DNA from: Methanobrevibacter cuticularis
GTDB taxonomy: Archaea > Methanobacteriota > Methanobacteria > Methanobacteriales > Methanobacteriaceae
NCBI RefSeq assembly: GCF_001639285.1
Contig: NZ_LWMW01000158.1
Span: 1-64,000 of the forward strand
Reading direction: 5' to 3'
Length of the DNA stretch: 64,000 nt
Part shown: positions 19,635-40,372 of the stretch, piece by piece
Layout: the number at the start of each line of letters is the position of its first letter
How positions within the stretch are numbered: the first letter of the stretch is position 1
The notes under the pieces: generated by a model
Told to the model about the DNA's origin: nothing
Database searches by the model: none
The model's input: only the letters and a program-made list of their open reading frames with translations
Made by a program: the position numbers and the translations under genes

Positions 19635-19989
19635 TCTCAATTTTACATTATAAGATAAAAAATATATATGAAAAATCAATAAAACAAAAAAAAATTATTA
19701 ATAAATAACTAATATATATGAGAAAATAATATACAAGATATAAATTTTCCTGTGAAAACATTTAATTATAAATTAATTAATTTATAATATTAATTAATAT
19801 ATAATAATAATTAATATATGATAATATTTAATAATAATCAATATATAATAATATATAATATTAATAGTATATATTATAATTAATACATAATAATTACTAT
19901 TAATAAATAATTATTATCTATTAATTATGATAAATATATAATGTATTATTAGATATTAAAATAAAAATTAAAAAATAGAAAGATAGAAT

Positions 19990-20472
19990 TTAGATGAACA
20001 TACTATTATCATCGGCATATGATGCACCGTTAACTCTTCCAAAATCTCTTTCAATAAGCCATATACATTGTAATTTACCTTTAAATACTTTTTTCAAAGC
20101 AAAAATTAGGTTATTTTTCGATAATCCATCTTCATATATTTCTTCTGTAATTATAAATCTTTGAAGATTATTATCAGGATGCTCTAATTCAAAATCTAAT
20201 AAAAATTGATTTAAACTAAATCTAATATCCCAAATGAATTTTTCTTTTTTCTTAATTGAAGCATCTTTAATTATCCCTAATTCTTCTGGAGATATTTCAG
20301 TAGCACAGCCAACTAAAAGAACATCTTTTTTGTTTTTTGGCTGAATTAAATCAATAACATGATCTTCAGGATAATTGATAATGAAATGAAAATTGGCATT
20401 TTCATCATGTATAACATCTTTATAAAATCCTTCTTCTACTAACCAGTCTCTAATTTGTTTTTCATCGATCAT
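19990..20472 (-). CDS. Conserved archaeal protein, probably DUF2299
   Basis: 160 residues. The start MIDEKQIRDWLVEEGFYKDV and the following strand pattern (FHFIINYPEDHVIDLIQP, LLVGCATEISPE) resemble the archaeal DUF2299 family. The C-terminal part has FIITEEIYEDGLSKNNL and a helix rich in Lys. No catalytic motif, membrane segment or metal site stands out. It is monocistronic, at the far side of the candidate origin. The family assignment is from memory of the N-terminal pattern and is not certain. Confidence 0.7.
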   Translation of the reverse strand: MIDEKQIRDWLVEEGFYKDVIHDENANFHFIINYPEDHVIDLIQPKNKKDVLLVGCATEISPEELGIIKDASIKKKEKFIWDIRFSLNQFLLDFELEHPDNNLQRFIITEEIYEDGLSKNNLIFALKKVFKGKLQCIWLIERDFGRVNGASYADDNSMFI

Positions 20473-20761
20473 ATAACCACAGCTATTCTTTTTAAAATTT
20501 TTATTTATTAATCATATTTTTTCTGTTATTAAATTATAATTAAGAAGCGAGTCTTAATATTCGTTTATTAAATTTTATTAATATATCAATTGATTAATAT
20601 TCATTTTTATTTAATTTATTTAGTTTTATTTTATATTATAATTTAGGATAACGTATTTTAGTTATGAAATGATTTCAAGCTAAAATTGTTTTATACTATA
20701 ATTCTTATTCACTTTATTATATGTATTAATTTATATATTAATTTTTATAATAATTAATCTA

Positions 20762-21784
20762 ATGATAGAAAATTTTGAAATCATACTTTTTCCAATTATT
20801 CTATTTATTTCAATAGTTGTAGACATTATATTTGGAGAATTACCAGTAAAAATCCATCCTGTCGTCCTGATAGGTAAAACTATTGATTATTTTAGTCAAT
20901 ATTTTATAAATATTAAAAGTAGATTATCTGGAGCATATTTAACTATACTAATTATATTGATAGCTATTTTAATGAATTTATTAGTACTTATTTTAGCAAC
21001 AATTAATATTTATTTATTTATACTAATTTCTTCGATTATTTTATCATCTACATTTTCTATTAAGTTTTTTTTATCTACAGCTGCTGATATAAAAAAAGAT
21101 TTAGAAAAAGGAATTCAAATAGCAAGAAAATCTATGGCATATCTTGTAAGTAGGAACACTGAAGAATTATCTGAGAAATTAATTGTTTCTGCAACTATAG
21201 AATCTTTATCTGAAAATATTACAGACTCTTCTGTAGCTCCAATCTTTTATTATCTTCTATTTGGAACAATAACATTTTTAGTAATTGTATTGACAGAAAA
21301 CAACTTAAATTTTTACACAAAAACAATCACCATTCTTATTGTAGCAATTACAGCAGCAATGGTTTATAGAGCTATAAATACATTAGATGCAATGGTAGGA
21401 TACAAAAATAATAAATTCTTTTTTATAGGATATGTTCCAGCTAAAATAGATGATATTTTTAATTATATTCCATCAAGATTTTCAGGGTTAATGGTGGTTT
21501 TATCCTCAAGAATTTTAAAAATGAATTTTAAAAATAGCTATTTTATTTTAAAGAGAGATTCTAAAAACTGTTCAAGTCCAAATTCTGGTTTCACCATGGC
21601 CCCAACAGCTGGTGCATTAGACATTAAATTAGAAAAAATAGGATCTTACATTATTGGGGATGAAAATAAAGAATTAGATAAGATGGATATAGATAAAGCT
21701 ATTAAACTAACTAAATTAACAATCATTATTTCCATAATAGTTTTATCAATCTTGTTTTTAATAATAATATCAATTTTCTACTAA
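20762..21784 (+). CDS. cbiB: Adenosylcobinamide-phosphate synthase CbiB/CobD
   Basis: 340 residues with about five to six membrane segments. Hallmarks are VDIIFGELPVKIHPVVLIGK near the N-terminus, SENITDSSVAPIFYYLLFG (about 150-170), NTLDAMVGYKNNKF and GYVPAKIDDIFNYIPSR (about 208-245), and SGFTMAPTAGALDIKLEKIGSY (about 275-297). CbiB attaches aminopropanol (or its phosphate) to adenosylcobyric acid. The length is normal. No ribosome binding site is clear before the ATG. It is separate from cbiG and cbiH in this window and transcribed in the opposite direction. Confidence 0.93.
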   Translation: MIENFEIILFPIILFISIVVDIIFGELPVKIHPVVLIGKTIDYFSQYFINIKSRLSGAYLTILIILIAILMNLLVLILATINIYLFILISSIILSSTFSIKFFLSTAADIKKDLEKGIQIARKSMAYLVSRNTEELSEKLIVSATIESLSENITDSSVAPIFYYLLFGTITFLVIVLTENNLNFYTKTITILIVAITAAMVYRAINTLDAMVGYKNNKFFFIGYVPAKIDDIFNYIPSRFSGLMVVLSSRILKMNFKNSYFILKRDSKNCSSPNSGFTMAPTAGALDIKLEKIGSYIIGDENKELDKMDIDKAIKLTKLTIIISIIVLSILFLIIISIFY

Positions 21785-22131
21785 TAACTCTATATTTCTA
21801 TTTAATCCTTCAAAATCCTGAGAATTTTTTGTAAAAGATTATTATAGTCCTAGATATTTGATTTAAAAATAATATTAAATTTTTTTCATATTATCAAGAT
21901 AAACTAATACTTTAAAGACCTTTAATCAGTGATAATCCAATAATATTATTTAAATTCTTTAGAAGCAAGCAACTAAGCATTATTTAATTAAAACCATTAA
22001 TTAATATAGTTAACATGATTATCTATGCAGTGAATATTATCCGCTATATATTTTATTTATTATATTTATATATAAGATTATTAACTTATTAAATATATTA
22101 TAGGTTATTATACATGATTTGGTGAAGATAT
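21785..22131. other. Intergenic, 347 bp, with a dispersed 36-bp element
   Basis: Spacer ahead of the regulatory/NRPS cluster. At 21843-21878 it carries TATAGTCCTAGATATTTGAT and so on, nearly identical (about 32 of 36 bases) to 47133-47168. A long TATA-like stretch (TTTATATATAAG, about 22067) lies 60 bases before the STAS gene and could be its promoter. Confidence 0.5.
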
Positions 22132-22428
22132 ATGAATATTGAAAAAAAAATTGAAGGAAATAAGTTATTGGTTAAAATTAATGGTAGATTAGATACAAAT
22201 ACATCCCCTGAATTTGAAAAAGAATTGAAAAATGATCTCCCAGGCATTAAAGAATTAATTTTTGATTTCAATGATTTAATGTATATATCAAGTTCAGGAC
22301 TTCGTGTTATTCTCTCAACAGAGAAAATTATGAATAAACAAGGAAATATGATAATCAAAAATGTCAATGATTTAGTAATGGAAGTTTTTGAAGTTACAGG
22401 TTTTATTGATATTCTAACAATAGAATGA
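22132..22428 (+). CDS. STAS-domain anti-sigma-factor-antagonist-like protein (RsbV/SpoIIAA type)
   Basis: 98 residues, a single STAS domain. It has the RsbV pattern GRLDTNTSPEFEKELK, LIFDFNDLMYISSSGLRVIL and a final helix EVFEVTGFIDILTI. The phosphorylatable Ser equivalent to SpoIIAA Ser58 should be Ser54 in YISSSGLR. In bacteria the unphosphorylated form binds an RsbW-type kinase and frees its partner. The ATG follows TTGGTGAAG. It is the first gene of the NRPS cluster, 189 bases before the kinase-like gene. Archaea lack sigma factors of this class, so the final target must differ. Confidence 0.9.
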   Translation: MNIEKKIEGNKLLVKINGRLDTNTSPEFEKELKNDLPGIKELIFDFNDLMYISSSGLRVILSTEKIMNKQGNMIIKNVNDLVMEVFEVTGFIDILTIE

Positions 22429-22617
22429 TATCTAAAAATGTAATTATTATTAAAATATTAATTAAATATAATAAAAAGAGTCAAATTTTTTAATGTTAAA
22501 TATACTTCCAAAAGGAAATATAGTCATAATTAAAAAGATAGGTAAAAATATGGAATTACAATTGGATTAAATAATTTAACTATAACTTCATGATAAAAAT
22601 ATTGTTAAGGTGAGACC

Positions 22618-23034
22618 ATGGATAAACTCATTGTTCCAGCAAAAACTGAAAAATTAAACAAAGTATTAAATTTCATAAATAATCAATTGAAAACATATAA
22701 TTTTTCAAAAAAATTTGAAACTCAGCTAGAACTTGCAACTGAAGAAATATTTGTTAATATAGCTAATTATGCGCATGAAAAAGATTCTGAAAATTCTGAA
22801 ATTGCAATATATTCTTTTTTTAATGAAGATTATTCAATATTAACAGTTAGATTTGTAGATAATGGGATTCCATTTAACCCTCTAGAAGAAAAAGATCCAG
22901 ATATAACTTTAAGTTCTGAAATGCGTGAAATTGGAGGATTAGGAATATTTCTTGCAAGGAAAAATGTCGATGAGATAAATTATCAATATAAAAAAGGAAG
23001 AAATATTCTAACATTTAAAAAATTATTGAAATGA
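22618..23034 (+). CDS. RsbW/SpoIIAB-like serine kinase (HATPase_c_2)
   Basis: 138 residues of the anti-sigma kinase type GHKL ATPase. The N box is LATEEIFVNIANYAH (about 40-54), G1 is VRFVDNGIPFNP (about 78-90) and the lid/G2 is IGGLGIFLARKNVDEINY (about 104-121). Catalytic Glu and Asn are present (EEIFVNI). It should phosphorylate the adjacent STAS protein. The GGTGAG site before ATG is good. Its natural client is unknown: candidates are the STAS protein, the MATE-fused ATPase domain downstream, or a transcription factor not encoded here. Confidence 0.9.
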   Translation: MDKLIVPAKTEKLNKVLNFINNQLKTYNFSKKFETQLELATEEIFVNIANYAHEKDSENSEIAIYSFFNEDYSILTVRFVDNGIPFNPLEEKDPDITLSSEMREIGGLGIFLARKNVDEINYQYKKGRNILTFKKLLK

Positions 23035-23169
23035 CTTATTCTATCATCATATAATAATTAACTATATATTTTTGATATTAACTGATGTAATTTTGAATTA
23101 AATTCGAAAAAATTTAATAAGTTATAAAAAAATGTTTTAAATAGCTATTTGGGAAGTGGATGGATTAAC

Positions 23170-34722
<11,553 letters not shown>

Positions 34723-34749
34723 ATAAACTACATTATTACATTAATTATA

Positions 34750-34932
34750 TTTTAATAATTGTATTGTATAGGTTTATTACAATAGTATATTTTAATAATA
34801 TACTTTAATAATTGTATTGTATGGGTTTATTACAATAGTATATTTTAATAATATACTTTAATAATTGTATTGTATGGGTTTATTACAATAGTATATTTTA
34901 ATAATATACTTTAATAATTGTATTGTATGGGT
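34750..34932. repeat. 53-bp tandem repeat with internal dyad, about 3.4 copies
   Basis: AATTGTATTGTAT recurs at exactly 34757, 34810, 34863 and 34916. Each full unit contains the dyad TATTGTA-N9-TACAATA (for example 34815-34837). The array fills the gap between the NRPS gene and the MATE-fusion gene and ends about 25 bases before the start codon of the latter. Confidence 0.9.
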
Positions 34933-34956
34933 ATATTTTATAATAAAGGTAAGAAC

Positions 34957-36771
34957 ATGTTTGAAAGGAATTTTAAATTAACATATGCTAAATATAAGGA
35001 ATTTTTCCTACCAACACTACTTATAACGGCTTCTATAAATGTTACTTCAGTTATTGATAGTATTATTATAGGTAACCTCATAGGTTCTAATGCACTTGCA
35101 GCCACAGTTTTATGTATACCTATAATGACAATTATCACATGTTTAGAAATGATTTTAGGATTTGGTGGATCTACTTTGGCTGTAATATCTAAAGCAGAAC
35201 ATAAATTTTTAAGATCAAAACAAATATTTACAATATCTATTCTATCATTATTAATTATTGGATTATTTATGGCTATTTTTGGAAATATATTTTTAATAGA
35301 TATTTCCAATGTTTTAACACAAGGTAATCAAAGTTTATCTTATTTAGTATCTGACTATCTTGGTTTTATATTTTTAGGAACACCATTAATGCTTATATCA
35401 TTAGGAATTAGCTATTTTATACGTGCTGAAGGAAAACCTAAAACAGCTACGATGGTTTTTATAATTGCAAACATAGTAAATGTTATAATGGACATCGTTT
35501 TTATAGAGTATTTTAATATGGGAATTGCTGGAGGTAGTTTAGCTACTTTTGTAGGTTACTGCTTTGGAATGATTTTAGTAATAAGATATCTAATTTCAAA
35601 AGATAGAATTACAAAATTCACAACAAATCTACAAAATAAATTTAACATATTAAAATCTATTATTATATTAGGACTTTCACCTGCATCAGGGCAAATATTC
35701 ATGTTTTTAAAAATATTGATTATTAACTCTCTTGTATTAATAACTTTAGGGAGTTCTGGTGCTGTTGCTATGGCAACTTGTTTTGATGTTCTTTTATTAA
35801 TATCCATCTTAATAGCAGGTATTTGTGAAACATTTTCACCAATAGTAGCTGTTCTTTATACCGAAAAAGACAACAATGCAGTAAAATTCGTAATGAAGCA
35901 CTCATTTAAAATAGCTATTGCATTTACTACGATATTTACCTTAATCATAATCCTTGTACCTAATTTAATTGTTCAAATATATGGAATTACAGGTTCTGAG
36001 AATATTGATATAACAATAAATGCCTTAAGAATTTTCTCAATAAGCTTTATTGGTACAGCCATTACTTTTATCATGTTATTCTACACTCAAGCGATTGAAC
36101 AAAATAAATTATCATTTTTAATTTCTATTTTCGAAGGTTTACTAATATTAATTCCTGTAGCATATATTTTGAGTAATTTCATAGGGGGTAATGGAATATG
36201 GATTTCATTTACAATAGCTGAAATTGTAACAATATTTGTAATATTAATTTCAGTTAAAATAATTTCTTTAAAATCTAAAGGTAGATTTAAAGGATTTCTA
36301 TTATTAGAACAAAATAATGATCTTGAAATTTTAGATATAACAATAAAAGGACATGTGGATGAAGTTATAAATTTATCTAAAAAAATTATAGATTTTTCTA
36401 ATAAAAAAGGGCTAAATGAAAAAACAGCTATGTATCTAGGATTAGCTATTGAAGAAATACTTGTAAATATTATTAACTATAATAATAACCAATATAATCT
36501 GATTAATAATAATACCATGATTAATAATAAATTGAATAATAAAAATGAAAATTTAGATTTCATCGATATTTTAATAAAGATTGGGAAAAAGGAAGTAATA
36601 TTATCTTTCAAGGATTCTGGTATAGAGTATGATCCAACAATTCAATCTGACAATATTCAAGAATTTGATAACATAACAGTACTTAAGAAAATATCCGATA
36701 AAATAAGTTATAGTAGAGTTTTAGGATTAAATAATACTATAATAAATATTAAAATTTTAGATTTAAATTAA
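34957..36771 (+). CDS. MATE-family exporter fused to a C-terminal RsbW-like ATPase domain
   Basis: About 605 residues. Residues 1-440 form a MATE (NorM/DinF-like) transporter with twelve hydrophobic segments: SVIDSIIIGNLIGSNALAA near the start and SYFIRAEGKPKTA (about 150-165) are typical. After a short basic linker (KSKGRFKGFLLL) comes a GHKL ATPase domain of anti-sigma kinase type (about 460-604), with N box LAIEEILVNIINYN (about 496-509) and G1 FKDSGIEYDP (about 550-560); an Asn-rich insert lies between them. The G2 lid is less clear. ATG 34957 follows AAAGGTAAG; the frame opens at 34918. It lies directly behind the NRPS and is the obvious exporter for its product. The fusion suggests that partner switching controls transport itself. 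Confidence 0.9.
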   Translation: MFERNFKLTYAKYKEFFLPTLLITASINVTSVIDSIIIGNLIGSNALAATVLCIPIMTIITCLEMILGFGGSTLAVISKAEHKFLRSKQIFTISILSLLIIGLFMAIFGNIFLIDISNVLTQGNQSLSYLVSDYLGFIFLGTPLMLISLGISYFIRAEGKPKTATMVFIIANIVNVIMDIVFIEYFNMGIAGGSLATFVGYCFGMILVIRYLISKDRITKFTTNLQNKFNILKSIIILGLSPASGQIFMFLKILIINSLVLITLGSSGAVAMATCFDVLLLISILIAGICETFSPIVAVLYTEKDNNAVKFVMKHSFKIAIAFTTIFTLIIILVPNLIVQIYGITGSENIDITINALRIFSISFIGTAITFIMLFYTQAIEQNKLSFLISIFEGLLILIPVAYILSNFIGGNGIWISFTIAEIVTIFVILISVKIISLKSKGRFKGFLLLEQNNDLEILDITIKGHVDEVINLSKKIIDFSNKKGLNEKTAMYLGLAIEEILVNIINYNNNQYNLINNNTMINNKLNNKNENLDFIDILIKIGKKEVILSFKDSGIEYDPTIQSDNIQEFDNITVLKKISDKISYSRVLGLNNTIINIKILDLN

Positions 36772-36784
36772 TTAATATGATAAA

Positions 36785-37570
36785 ATGCTTTTATATTACA
36801 TGAATATTGCAGATTTGGACTTGAACCAAGTAAAAGATAAGGTGTCCGAAAATAGGTGGAAATATTCAAAAAAATATATCTATCAAAAAGATAAACTTCT
36901 CTCTCTTGGAGGAGAAGCTTTATTAAATTATCTATTGAAGAAAATTAAAATTCATGATCCTATTTTTATTAATAATAGTCTTGGAAAACCTTGTTTGAAA
37001 AATTATCCTGAAGTTCATTTTAATATTTCTCACTCAGAAAAATATGTATTTTGTGGAGTATCATATCTTCCAATAGGTCTTGATATCGAATGTATCCATA
37101 AAATAGACTTAAGCATTGCCAAAACACAATTTCATCAAAAAGAATATGAATATATAATAAATAGCCAGAATAAATATGAAGCATTTTTTAAAATATGGGT
37201 TTTAAAAGAGAGTTATCTTAAAATGACAGGAATAGGGCTTAAATCCAAATTAAACTCTTTTTTCATAGATATTGGTGAAAATAATAATATCAAAGTATTT
37301 AAAAATAAAAATCATCAAAATTATCATAGTCATGATAATATTCAGAAGTATCATAATTATTTAAAAAACAAAAAATTGATTGAAGATTACAAAAATTACA
37401 ATAATATTGAAAATATTGAATATTTAAAATTCTCAAATAAACATGAAAATGGAATAAAATTTAAACATTTGAATATTATTGATGATAAAAAAAATGAATA
37501 TGCATTAGCGGTATGTGCATTTGAAAAAATTGGAAAATTAAAATTTATAGAAACTGAAAAAATATTATAA
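36785..37570 (+). CDS. Sfp-type 4'-phosphopantetheinyl transferase
   Basis: 261 residues. The family signatures are present: FNISHSEKYVFCGVS (about 79-94), PIGLDIECIHKID (about 98-110, Mg-binding Asp and Glu) and FFKIWVLKESYLKMTG (about 134-150, WxxKE). It converts the apo T domains of the NRPS to the holo form using coenzyme A. An Asn/Lys-rich insert at about 175-215 is unusual and resembles the low-complexity tracts of the NRPS. It starts 13 bases after the MATE-fusion gene, so they share a transcript. Met6 is an alternative start. Archaea normally need no such enzyme for lipid synthesis, so its purpose here is the NRPS. Confidence 0.93.
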   Translation: MLLYYMNIADLDLNQVKDKVSENRWKYSKKYIYQKDKLLSLGGEALLNYLLKKIKIHDPIFINNSLGKPCLKNYPEVHFNISHSEKYVFCGVSYLPIGLDIECIHKIDLSIAKTQFHQKEYEYIINSQNKYEAFFKIWVLKESYLKMTGIGLKSKLNSFFIDIGENNNIKVFKNKNHQNYHSHDNIQKYHNYLKNKKLIEDYKNYNNIENIEYLKFSNKHENGIKFKHLNIIDDKKNEYALAVCAFEKIGKLKFIETEKIL

Positions 37571-37611
37571 TTTAAATTATTATAGTCAATTTGATAAAGT
37601 TCTTAATGAAT

Positions 37612-37750
37612 AATTCATCTAAAAAATATTATAATCTTAATTTAATAATTTTAATCAATTCATCTAAAAAATATTATAATCTTAATTTAATAATTTTAAT
37701 CAATTCATCTAAAAAATATTATAATCTTAATTTAATAATTTTAATCAATT
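37612..37750. repeat. 45-bp tandem repeat, 3 copies
   Basis: Units beginning AATTCATCTAAAAAATATTA start at 37612, 37657 and 37702 with essentially no divergence. They lie just behind the phosphopantetheinyl transferase gene, at the left end of the 623-bp gap 37571-38193. Confidence 0.95.
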
Positions 37751-37781
37751 TATTAAACTAATAGTATATTAAATAATATAT

Positions 37782-38011
37782 TTTTAATAATAATTAATTT
37801 TAAGATATTATAATTAAAAATAAATAATGTTGAGAGTTTAATTTATCTTCAAAATTTAAGAAGTTTTCCATAAATACTATAGTTTTAATCAATATTAGAT
37901 TAAGAAACAGGATTAAATATTATAGTTTTAATAATAATCAATTTTAAGATATTATAATTAAAAATAAATAATGTTGAAAGTTTAATTTATCTTCAAAATT
38001 TAAGAAGTTTT
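37782..38011. repeat. 86-bp direct repeat pair
   Basis: The segments 37782-37867 and 37926-38011 are almost identical over 86 bases, offset by 144. Both contain TAAGATATTATAATTAAAAA and end TTTAAGAAGTTTT. They occupy the middle of the gap before the SpoIIE-type gene; its promoter should lie between them and 38190. Confidence 0.9.
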
Positions 38012-38193
38012 AAAGATATACTATAATTCAATATAAATCTAAAATAAAATATGAATTTAAAAATATGTATTATTTTAAGAATTAGGTATTTTATTTAATA
38101 ATTATCTATATTATCTAAGAATTAAATATATTTAAAAGTTTTTCAATATGATAAAAAATAATTTTTCAATATTTTAAAGAGAGTTGGATTGAA

Positions 38194-40131
38194 ATGAAGA
38201 ATGTAGAATCAAAACTTATAGATTATGATAGTTATAGATCAAAATTATTCATATTAATAATTTGTTCTATTATTTTTGTCATAGTTGCTGTTCCTTTTCG
38301 TTACTTTTTTCCAATCTTTAATATATCTGAATTAAGACCTGCCAGTGCTTTACCCCCTGTTTTTGGAATGATGTTTGGTTTTTGGGGGGCATTAGGCGCA
38401 GCTCTTGGAAATTTAGTTTTTGATATAATTGCAGGATATCCTCCCATCATATTAATAATTGGTTTTATTGCACAGTTTTTGTTTGGTTATATCCCTTATA
38501 AATTATGGTATAGTTTTACCATAGGTGAAAAACTTACTAAACCGAGATTAGACACAGTAAACAATCTTTTAAAATTTATAATCGTAATTTCAATAACAGC
38601 TTTAACAATGACTGGCTTACTTGCTTTTTTATCAGAATCAATGGGAATTTCAGATTTTGTTTCTTTACCTACACTAATATTTTTATTTAATAATTTTGAC
38701 TTTTCTATGATTATTGGAGTTTTAATTATTTCAATTGCTAATATTTATGGGATTAATATGTATTCACCAAAAAATAAAGAAACTAATATTAATCCTAAAA
38801 TATTTGACTTTTCTTTAGAAATAGCTATTCTAATTGGTTTATCATACTTTTTATATTCAATTATTCACGGATCAAGTGAATATGTACTATATATAGGAAT
38901 CATATTCTATATTCTAACAATTTTTTTCATTTTCAAACCAATTACTCGACAAATTATTAATGGAGTCCAAAAAGTAACTTTAACTGAAAAATTCATCTTT
39001 GTTTTTATTACAATTGGCACTATTATGTCCATTCTAACAGGAATCGAAGGATTTTATTCTATTCAAATTACTCAGGAACAATTACTAAACTTTTGGAATC
39101 ATGTATATATAAACATGACTATTATTATTTTTATTTTCTATATTTCTGCTATAGGATTTTTATGGTATATTGAAAAAAACATTACAAACCCTATAGAATC
39201 TATCTCTAATTCTGTTAATGAATATACAACAAGTCGGAAGAAAATTCAAGATTCAAATAAAATAATAAAAAAAATTAGCCAATATTCAAATAAACAATCT
39301 GAAAGTGGGATTTTAGCTAAGTCATTTGAACAGATGATTAAAGATTTAAAAGTATATATGGAAGATTTAGAAAAAATAACTGCTGAAAAAGAGAAAATTA
39401 ATACAGAGTTAACTATAGCAACCAATATTCAAAAATCAACACTTCCAAAAGAATTTTTACCTTCACAAGGTAAAGGAAAGTTTGATATTTCTGCAATTTC
39501 ATATCCTGCAAGAGAGGTAGGAGGAGATTTTTATGATTTCTTTTTCATCGATAATAATCATATAGCTATTGTTATCGGAGATGTTTCAGGTAAAGGTATT
39601 CCTGCAGCATTATTCATGATGTTATCTAAAACTCTTATCAAAAATGAGGTAACATATGAATCAAATCCTAAAATTATATTCAAAAATGTTAATAATCAAC
39701 TTTCAAAAGATAATGGTGAAAACATGTTTGTAACTGCTTGGATGGGAATCTTAGAAATAAACACTGGTAAATTTGTCTATGCAAACGCAGGACATAATCC
39801 TCCGTTACTAAAAACTTCTTCACAATATACACCTCTTAAATCAAAATCAAATTTTGTCTTAGGACCAATTGAAAATATTGAGTATACTCAAAATGAATTA
39901 TTACTTAAAAAAGGAGATAAATTATTATTGTATACAGATGGAATAACAGAAGCCATCAATGAAAAAAATGAGTTTTTTGGTGAAGAAAATTTAATCAATA
40001 TATTAAATAAATCAAATTTACCTATAAGAAATCTATTAATTAAAATAAAAGATGATGTTGATGAATTTTCTAAAAACCTTGAACAATTTGATGATATAAC
40101 TATGCTAATTTTAGAGTATAAAAATGAATAG
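38194..40131 (+). CDS. Membrane-anchored SpoIIE/RsbU-type serine phosphatase
   Basis: 645 residues. The first 330 contain about nine hydrophobic segments; the first block (RPASALPPVFGMMFGFWGAL, then NLVFDIIAGYPPI) recalls small-molecule-binding membrane domains of the ECF S-component type. A HAMP-like stretch (NITNPIESISNSVNEY) and a coiled coil lead to a PP2C/SpoIIE domain from about residue 410: PAREVGGDFYDFF (about 439-451), VIGDVSGKGIPAALFM (about 461-476), YANAGHNPPLL, LLYTDGITEA and FDDITMLILEY, with all expected metal-binding Asp. It should dephosphorylate the STAS protein. It closes the NRPS cluster after a 623-bp repeat-filled gap. The sensed signal is unknown. Confidence 0.92.
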   Translation: MKNVESKLIDYDSYRSKLFILIICSIIFVIVAVPFRYFFPIFNISELRPASALPPVFGMMFGFWGALGAALGNLVFDIIAGYPPIILIIGFIAQFLFGYIPYKLWYSFTIGEKLTKPRLDTVNNLLKFIIVISITALTMTGLLAFLSESMGISDFVSLPTLIFLFNNFDFSMIIGVLIISIANIYGINMYSPKNKETNINPKIFDFSLEIAILIGLSYFLYSIIHGSSEYVLYIGIIFYILTIFFIFKPITRQIINGVQKVTLTEKFIFVFITIGTIMSILTGIEGFYSIQITQEQLLNFWNHVYINMTIIIFIFYISAIGFLWYIEKNITNPIESISNSVNEYTTSRKKIQDSNKIIKKISQYSNKQSESGILAKSFEQMIKDLKVYMEDLEKITAEKEKINTELTIATNIQKSTLPKEFLPSQGKGKFDISAISYPAREVGGDFYDFFFIDNNHIAIVIGDVSGKGIPAALFMMLSKTLIKNEVTYESNPKIIFKNVNNQLSKDNGENMFVTAWMGILEINTGKFVYANAGHNPPLLKTSSQYTPLKSKSNFVLGPIENIEYTQNELLLKKGDKLLLYTDGITEAINEKNEFFGEENLINILNKSNLPIRNLLIKIKDDVDEFSKNLEQFDDITMLILEYKNE

Positions 40132-40173
40132 TTCATATTAAATTTTAACTCACCTGTCCATACATACATATAG

Positions 40174-40365
40174 AAAATTAAAAATAGCTTATATATAATT
40201 TAATAGGACAATGTAATTAGGTTATATGAATTCATATGAAAATTAAAGGATGGGTTATATATAATTTAATAGGACAATGTAATTAGGTTATATGAATTCA
40301 TATGAAAATTAAAAATAGCTTATATACAATTTAATAGGACAATGTAATTAGGTTATATGAATTTT
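40174..40365. repeat. 65/66-bp tandem repeat with perfect 14-bp palindrome, 3 copies
   Basis: Units start at 40174, 40239 and 40305 and contain AATTTAATAGGACAATGTAA. The first two carry the perfect palindrome ATATGAATTCATAT (40224-40237 and 40290-40303); in the third it is broken. The array lies between the convergent SpoIIE-type gene and pyrB and may also serve as terminator DNA. Confidence 0.9.
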
Positions 40366-40372
40366 TAGCTGA

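Larger units (their letters stand above)
18087..19989. other. Candidate replication origin region (oriC) beside cdc6
   Basis: A gene-free 1.9-kb stretch directly upstream of cdc6. It contains TTTCAAGTGTA-type boxes at 18529-18542 (CTTTCAAGTGTATC) and 18954-18969 (ATTTCAAGTGTAATTA), two longer boxes in the plus orientation (19263-19284 and 19310-19331), a weaker one at 19543-19566 and an inverted one at 19612-19634. Between 19340 and 19540 the DNA is almost only A/T, a natural unwinding element. The core matches the mini-ORB of Methanothermobacter as I recall it (TTTACACTTGAAA, its complement TTTCAAGTGTAAA). The rest of the stretch, including 19640-19989, is simple AT-rich sequence. Confidence 0.75.

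Noticed and set aside
23149-23169. TTG start for the NRPS
   Set aside because: The codons before ATG 23170 overlap its ribosome binding region (GTGGATGG) and add nothing conserved.
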